Source of the DNA: Fusarium oxysporum f. sp. lycopersici 4287
Taxonomy: Eukaryota; Ascomycota; Sordariomycetes; Hypocreales; Nectriaceae
Reading direction: 5' to 3'
DNA: 64,000 nt
Assembly: GCF_000149955.1 (NCBI RefSeq)
Contig: NC_030992.1
Span: forward strand, 2,004,978 to 2,068,977
Positions within the stretch are counted from its first letter, which is position 1, and every line of letters begins with the position of its first letter. Positions 57,340-64,000 of this stretch are shown here, piece by piece. A program made the translations under genes and the position numbers. Below the pieces are notes generated by a model that did not search any database, had not been told where the DNA came from, and saw nothing but the letters and a program-made list of their open reading frames with translations.

Positions 57340-58920
57340 ATGGCCGACGAGCAGCCCCGTGGCATCGACCACACTGATTCCATCGATTCGAATGATGGCC
57401 CGAAGCAGCCGGACAAGAAGAAGAGCCGTCGCCCTGCGAGTAAGTGTGCCTCAAGGATGCGCGCGATGCGGGAGAGAATTCATATTAATTGATGCCTCGT
57501 AGATACTGCCTTTCGACAACAGCGTCTAAAGGCCTGGCAGTATGTTATAACTACCCTCATCCCATTTACTCAAATCGCCCCCTCGATACTGATACCATGC
57601 GACAGGCCCATCCTCACACCAAAGACTGTCCTGCCTCTGTTTTTCGCCATCGGCATTATATTCGCTCCCATCGGCGGTGCTCTTCTATACGCGAGCGCTC
57701 AGGTACAACACCCTTGATTCGTCACGTTAGACTATACCCGCCAAACCCAATTCTAATGCGCAAAACCTAGGTCCAAGAAATCCGACTCGACTACACCGAT
57801 TGTATTGAAAAAGCTCCTACCCTTGGCAAGGACGGCGGCGGCTTCAGGGGTATGCCAGGCAGTGCTGTCAGCACCGCATTCAAGAGTTCGAACACGTCAG
57901 TGAATGCACAGTGGGCCAAGGAGAGCAACGTCACCGTTAAGCTCGACAATGGTGTCAGCGTCTCGAACCCTCGATGCCATCTCAAGTTCACCATTCCAGA
58001 GGAGATGGGTCCGCCTGTTCTTTTCTACTACCACCTCACCAACTTCTACCAGAACCATCGCCGATATGTCCTCTCCTTCGATACCGACCAGCTCAAGGGC
58101 CACAAGCGATCTTACAGCGACATTCATAACTCGGACTGCACTCCTCTGTATGGTGAGGGTAACAAGCCTTACTATCCCTGCGGGCTGATCGCCAACTCCA
58201 TGTTCAATGATACCTTCTCCAGCCCTGTGCTCTCGAACCCTCCCAAGGCCAGCAGCAATGATACGTGGGTGTACCATATGCAAAACAACACGGGGATCTC
58301 GTGGGACAGTGACAAAGATCTCTACGGCGAGACCCAGTACAACTACACTGACATCCTCCCCCCTCCCAACTGGCACGATCGCTACCCCAAGGGATACACT
58401 AAGGAGACGCCTCCTCCCAACCTCAAGGAATGGGAGGCTTTCCAGGTCTGGATGCGGACTGCTGGTCTTCCTACTTTCAGCAAACTGTACCAGCGCAACA
58501 ACACTCAGGCTATGTGGTCTGGGACCTATGACCTGGTGATTGACTACCGTAAGTCATTGTTTCTTCATGTGGAGCAAGCATATCTAACCTCGATATAGGC
58601 TTCCCTACTCTTAAGTACAAGGGCACCAAGTCTGTCATCATTTCTACTCGAACCGTTGTTGGAGGACGCAATCCTTTCCTCGGCATTGCCTACGTTGTTG
58701 TCGGCGGTGTTTGTATTGTTCTCGGCACCGTGTTTACAGTTACTCATCTGATCCGCCCCAGGTTTGTCCCCAAGTCTGACAGTCGTTGACCTTATACTAA
58801 ATCCATGATAGAAAACTTGGAGATCACACTTATCTCTCGTGGAACAACGCCCCTGGTGCAAAGTCTGGTCCTAGCGCTGCCGCCGCTTCTGGTCGCGAAC
58901 TCCGTCCTGGCGAAGCTTAG
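57340..58920 (+). CDS. CDC50/LEM3-family P4-ATPase flippase subunit
   Basis: Six exons (57340-57439, 57503-57539, 57606-57702, 57771-58548, 58599-58761, 58812-58920) join in frame to 427 residues. These proteins are the non-catalytic partners of P4-type lipid flippases and are needed for their exit from the ER and function in Golgi, endosome or plasma membrane. The N-terminus is hydrophilic and ends in [17 protein letters not shown], the family entry motif. One membrane helix follows ([20 protein letters not shown]). A large lumenal domain has Cys pairs and several N-x-S/T sites, with the signature [17 protein letters not shown] and NDTF. A second helix ([20 protein letters not shown]) is near the C-end. 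Which CDC50 paralogue this is cannot be decided here. Confidence 0.94.
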
Positions 58921-59888
58921 ACAGCTCGCGACGATTCGCGCGCTCTTCTCGCAGCTACTACAAGCCCATCTCCCGCGTCTTTCAGATCACCGCCCAGTGC
59001 ATCAGGTGGTCTCCTGGCCCCTCCCTGGTGTGCACCGTCCTAAGTCGTGTACATCATCAAGGATATGAGTTAATCAGCACTCACAGGCTAGTAGATGTCG
59101 TTCTGAGAGAGTGCTTTTGATCATATTGGCTTTTTTGTTTATCACGTTTCTCTATCATACGTCTCGTTGTGTTTCTGTACGACTACTCATTTTTGCGGTC
59201 TCCGACTGTTGCTTTACTTCTGGTTTCGGGAGACTTATATCATCAAACATTGGTCTCTTACACGTGTGCTATGTCGGCCTCGTGTGCCCCCTTCACCCAG
59301 CAGGTACCTGTCCTTTTGAACAAGAAAATATAAGGAAAGGGGAAGGAGGAAGAGCAAGAATTGTGTTTGCTTCGTACTTATCTTTATATGGGTAGGGAGT
59401 TTGGGCGCGTTGCGACTCGGGCATAAGGATAGAATGAATTGAATTATCTATATACTCTTGAGTCCAATCACGATCTGACGTTTAGCAATAGATGCTATGC
59501 TGCCTCTAAGATGTGGGCTGTCACAGAACAACAATCGTATGGCGCGAAAATTACAATCTAAAATTGCTCAAAATCATGAATTATCTTATTGTGACTGATA
59601 CAACTGCCCTTGACCCATCCTGACCATATCGATATCGATATCGATGAGCGAAGGAACTATAAAAAATCCTCGCCACCAGACCAGCTATTTGAGATATGAT
59701 GTTCTGCAGCCTACATGCCCCCTTGAAGGAACTCGAGGGCCTGCAGCTAAACGTAAAAACCAAGTAGGAAAATTGTATATTTTTAGTACAAATGGTGAAG
59801 CAACCAACCAGCGTCTCCTCATCCTAAGTTCACGCCGAAAAAAAGAAATATCATCTTCTCACCTGAAACCCAGTCATTATGTCACCGT
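58921..59888. other. Convergent interval, CDC50/SPT16
   Basis: Contains the two 3' UTRs. An ATCGAT repeat lies at about 59,627-59,644. The frames here have no family features. Confidence 0.6.
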
Positions 59889-62800
59889 TTAGCGCTTGCG
59901 CTTCTTCTTGCCGCCTCGGTCTTCTTCCTCCATGGCACTCTCGCGATCACGCTTCTTGGCCTTGCGCTCGAGCTCATCCCAATCCTCACCCTCTTCGTCA
60001 CTGTCGAGCTCTGCATCTTCATCGTCGTCGCTTGCATTGCTGCCGAAATCGGATCCTTCGTCACTAGATTCAGACTCCTCATCGAATTCATCCTCATCCA
60101 TCTCAAAGGCCGATTCTTGCTCAGACTCACCCTCGCCATCATCATCGTCAGAGTCAGCTTGCAGGAAAGACCAACCACCATCAGCAAAGAACTGGTGGGT
60201 GTCTGCAGTGACTGTCTTCATGATAGTTGGCCAGTTGAGGTTAAGAGGACCTTCTGTGTAGGCGATATCGGAGGAGTCGAGCCATTCCTTGACCTGGTCG
60301 AGGAACTCGACGGGGATGGTGTTGACGTGGTAAGGGGGTCGTGTAAAATCCTTGAAGACAAAGACCATATCAAAGTTCTTCAGGCCGAACTGAACACGTT
60401 CCAGGTGGGCAATCTCAACTTCCTCAATGGTGATGACCATAAAAGGAGGCTCGACAACCTGAATGAGGCAGTCTGTGGTAGGTTGCACAAAGACATTGCT
60501 TCGGAATGGTACACCATGGAAACCAAGGTCACGAACAGGCATGTCGACCTCGATGCCTTCGTTGCGACCAGCCTCAGCAATCTTCTGAGCAAAGCCTTGG
60601 AACAGTCGATCCAACTCGGCTCTGCGACGTCGTTCCTCTTGTTCTGCCTCGAACTCATCCTCGTCACCATAACGGTACTTTCGCTTGCGGTTACCCGTCT
60701 CATCGAACTGAATGTCTGTGGCTTCTCGGTAGAACTGAACATCCTTCGTCTTCTTCTTGTTGCCAACAATGATCGGGTCCTTGAGATGAATGTGAATGAT
60801 AACAATCAACTCATGCTGACAAGGTTGGAAAAAAAGGTGCTTGACGTTGGAAAATAGTATATCTACTCGGTGTTGTGCGTTGAGGGGTGAGATATATCGG
60901 ATACCGTTCTGGTGAATCTCGACCTTGCCTGGTACTCGCTTGCCTTCCATAGCTGGACGGATATAGACGTTGTCCAGCACAGCTGGTCGTCGGTCTGGAT
61001 ATTGGTTAGCATCGACTGATCCGAAACATGTTTAGCTTTGACTTACTCCTTATCTCGACGAGTTTGTCCTGCTCGACGACATCCTCCATGTCCTTCTTTT
61101 CCTGCTCCTTCTTAACCACATCGCGCTTCATGTTGGAGATCTGAGTCGCTATTTCATTGTATCTCTCACCATCAGACGATCGGAAGGTCAAACTTCGGAC
61201 AAAGTGCGCCGATGCATCTTCGAAGGGCTGGTCATCCTTTCGGCCTACGCCCTGACCAGGGGAAAGAAAATTGATACGCAGGAATGCCCAATCACCCTCG
61301 TCGCTTTTACTCGCGTTCTTGATAGTGTTGATGTGGAAAGGAACAGGGCGGCCCATGATGGGCAAAACGACTGTGTTGTTCTTGATATCGACAACAACCT
61401 CGAGGTTCTTGATCTTGCTGGGAAACTGATTGTCTCTCTTGTAAGACTCGAAACGCTTGAACTTCTTGACCTCACCACCGTTCTGGCCACTCGTGGATTC
61501 TGAAAATCTGGCGAGACCCTCCCTTTGCTTCCTCGCTGCAAGTTCCTTCTGATGCTCCCGTCGCTTCTTCTCAAGGTCGTCGTTAGCGACTTGGGTTGTG
61601 CGTTCTGAGCGAAGTCTTGTGCTTGTGATGTTCTTGGTCGCAACGGCACCAACTCGCGAGTCCTTCTTCTCCTTCTTAGGGGCAGGCTCTGCTTCTTCAT
61701 CATCCTTGAAGAAGAACGAGTTGGCATCGGCGCTTGTTGGGGCCTCGGCTGTGAACACCACGGGCTCTGCCGAAGTGACTCGAATGGTGTCGGTCAAGAC
61801 GAGCGCATAGATCTTGCTGTTCTTATCCTGGGGGGACGGGTTCTCGATGTCTTGAAACCCGGTGTTGATGATAAGAGTCATGCCATCCTTCAGAACCCGC
61901 TGGTTCTTGGCGTTGAGAATCAAAGTAGGATCCTTGTTCTCTAATCCAATACCCCAACCAACGTTCTTTAGGAAATGCTTCTCCATATCTGGCTTCTTGC
62001 TCTTTATAATGCTGATGGCTCTGCCATAAACCTCCTTCGCTGTCATACCATCACGAATCTCTTTGATGATAGTGTTGTGGATGAGAGTAAGAAGCTTATA
62101 GTTGCTCTCCTGAGACTTGTTGGGGTCGACGAGGTAAGTTCGCGCGATGGTAGAACAGTATGACTTATATCGAAGCCCCATGGCGGCAATGATGATATTC
62201 GCGTGAAGATTGTCGTCGTTGGGTTCACCGGCAAACCGAAGATCGTACTTGCCACCACTCTGGATCGAAGGTCCCAGAATCCAGTCCAGCTGAGCGGGAT
62301 CGAGGTCCGAGGGAAGTTTGCCCTTGCTAGGCAACTCGACTGTCTTCCAGAATTGGTTGTCGTCGAGCTTCTTGTCAACCTTGTCGGCGAGTGCGGAGTG
62401 TTTGACTTTCTTTTCGGCATCGAGGATGTTGGACATTTCGTCGAGGAAGTAGGGGGTCATCAAGGCAACACAAGCCTTGGAGGCGGTTCGCATGGCTCGG
62501 AGTTCGCTCTCGTCCTTTACGGCAAAGGCGTAGGTAGAAAGGGCGGCGGAAATGTCGACCTGGGTCACATCCTTGCACTGATCGTTGAACAGCTTCTTCC
62601 ACTCATCGACGAAGGGTCCTCGGGAGGTGTCTTTGGCAATGGTGCCGACCTTATTCTGAAACGCATTTGTTAGGACTGAATGACAATGAATTTTCAACCG
62701 ACTTACTCCTGTCTCCTTAATCTTATCGGCAAGCTTAATGAAGAGCTTCTCGTTTTCGGCAGCATCCTTGCCTCGCACAAGGACTTCGATTGGGAATCGG

Positions 62801-63202
62801 CCCCCTTTCAGCTGTTCGAGATGCTTGGCTAGAATGGATTTAGTATGAGTCATTTTGCGCAGGCAGAAATGCGGTCGCACCTTTCTTCGCTGTTGTGAGA
62901 ATGTACAACGTGTCCAGGGTGAACAACATAAGGGTCGTCGGAAACTCGTATCCAAGAAGCCAGAACTAAGATATTGTTAGTACATGCATCTCGCATTCGT
63001 TTCGAGTCGTCGTGGGATCGCATACGTGAATCGCATTGTTCTTGTGAAATTCGGGGATCTCTTCAACCTTGCCCATCATCACAATGAGGGACTGAGCGCC
63101 GTTGAACAGGCCATCCTTGGAGCGCAGGTCATTCTTCCAGGCAGTGACAAAGTGGGAGATGCGCTCCTGGAAGAGCTTGCTGTCAATCTTGATCTCGGCC
63201 AT
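59889..63202 (-). CDS. SPT16: FACT complex subunit Spt16
   Basis: Spt16, with Pob3, is a histone H2A-H2B/H3-H4 chaperone that lets polymerases pass nucleosomes. Five exons (63202-63026, 62965-62881, 62828-62707, 62655-61047, 60994-59889) join in frame to 1032 residues. The start [15 protein letters not shown] is typical. Residues about 1-450 are the inactive aminopeptidase-P-like fold, with [16 protein letters not shown] and [15 protein letters not shown] coiled middle region and the dimer and Rtt106-like domains follow, with [36 protein letters not shown] and [16 protein letters not shown]. The C-terminal about 95 residues are a very acidic Asp/Glu/Ser tail ending in a basic GGKKKRKR. All five parts splice without a frame break, and the exon-3 end joins ETG to NKVGT. 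Confidence 0.97.
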
Positions 63203-64000
63203 CGTTTCTGATGGAATCGCGATCGAGAGTGACGGGGGAAAGCTGAAGGAATATAGAGCTGATGACGGGAGGTTGCGACGACGCGAGAAAAAGTGAGGTC
63301 GCGTTAATGATCCAAGCTGGAGCTCCCTGTCACGTGATGTCCCGCAACGCGTTCCTTGGGTGACTGATGATCCAAATTATGGTGAACGAATACAGCCTGA
63401 TGAATTAACCGTGGCAGGTCAGTACTCCAAGCCATTAACAGTCCAATTTTACTTCAGGTCTCTTCTGTCTTTTTTTTCTTGTTTGCAAGCTCTTATTACT
63501 TTGCTTCTTTTCGTATGTTAAAAGAGTGCAAGTTTCGAGAGATGAAAGACCGCCAAAACGCAGTTGAGTTGGTGGAGCAACCAAGTCCAGCAATATCTCG
63601 AGATGATGGTTCGTGAAGATGAACACAAACCCTCCCAAAGACGTGGGCATTTGTGGTTCACTTTCTTGTGCGAATTCAGAATGCGCCGCAGATGTGTAAG
63701 TTCATTGTAGTCTCAAACTTCAGCGCAACCATTGTCTCGTGGCGCCTCTTCTCACCTGAGGTCACGGAGCCTCGTAGCCAGTAGTGGAGTAATGCCAATG
63801 CTTTTATTTAAGACGGCAATAATCGAATACTATATTTGATCATGTTTATTGTATAATGTCTTTAATAACATGAGTGAAGAAGGTAAAGAGTATTCGAGAA
63901 CAAGTATACAGCATACACAATTACTTTTTGTCCAACCATCAGCTCAGTACATGCTCCGTATCAGGTCACTCTGTATATTCATCAGCAATACACTGAGGTC
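63203..64000. promoter_or_regulatory. SPT16 promoter and right flank
   Basis: The SPT16 upstream region runs to the window edge. Small frames here show no family features. A T-run is at about 63,470-63,480. The right end may hold the flank of another gene outside the window. Confidence 0.45.

Overview
The window looks like nuclear chromosomal DNA of a filamentous ascomycete. Supporting signs are dense single-copy eukaryotic genes, short introns (about 45-190 nt, mostly GT-AG) with TACTAAC/CTAAC-like branch sites, CT-rich leaders, and a fungal gene set (ERG4, a FluG-like protein, a SLN1-type hybrid histidine kinase, a CDC50-type protein). Protein character and the TACCTTAGGTACC-rich promoter tracts are most like Fusarium or a related member of the Hypocreales, but species cannot be fixed by reading alone. 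All multi-exon models here were joined by hand and checked for frame and phase.

Layout: 1-2.9 kb is gene-free and holds a truncated MITE-like copy. From 2.9 to 18.7 kb lies a housekeeping block: a small possible roadblock-like protein (+), transketolase (-), a BMT6-like rRNA methyltransferase (+), a Sac2-type phosphoinositide phosphatase (-), SNU13 (-), V-ATPase proteolipid c (+) and sterol C-24(28) reductase ERG4 (-). From 18.7 to 24.2 kb is mostly non-coding, with a CsbD-like stress protein (-) flanked on both sides by MITE-like elements. From 24.2 to 37.6 kb come NFS1 (-), RVS167 (+), an F-box protein (+) and a 1265-residue low-complexity protein with a repeated short motif (-). From 37.6 to 46.6 kb is a gene-poor, repeat-rich stretch with a small Cys-rich ORF and an MFS transporter that has no in-frame ATG. 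It is followed by a FluG-like amidohydrolase/glutamine-synthetase fusion (46.6-49.2 kb), an assembly gap (51,092-51,365), a SLN1-type osmosensor kinase (+), tRNA-Ser(AGA), a CDC50/LEM3 flippase subunit (+) and the FACT subunit SPT16 (-).

The genes are mostly independent housekeeping functions rather than a cluster: carbon metabolism (transketolase), Fe-S assembly (NFS1), membrane lipids and trafficking (ERG4, the Sac phosphatase, CDC50, RVS167, the V-ATPase), RNA and ribosome biogenesis (SNU13, BMT6) and chromatin (SPT16). The only neighbour pair suggesting a shared, possibly lineage-specific role is the MFS transporter and the FluG-like enzyme, on the same strand about 1 kb apart. The most distinctive items are the MITE-like family (three copies), the PRDA/DLxxFL repeat protein, one clear and one possible GC-AG intron, and a 13-nt internal exon in the V-ATPase gene.
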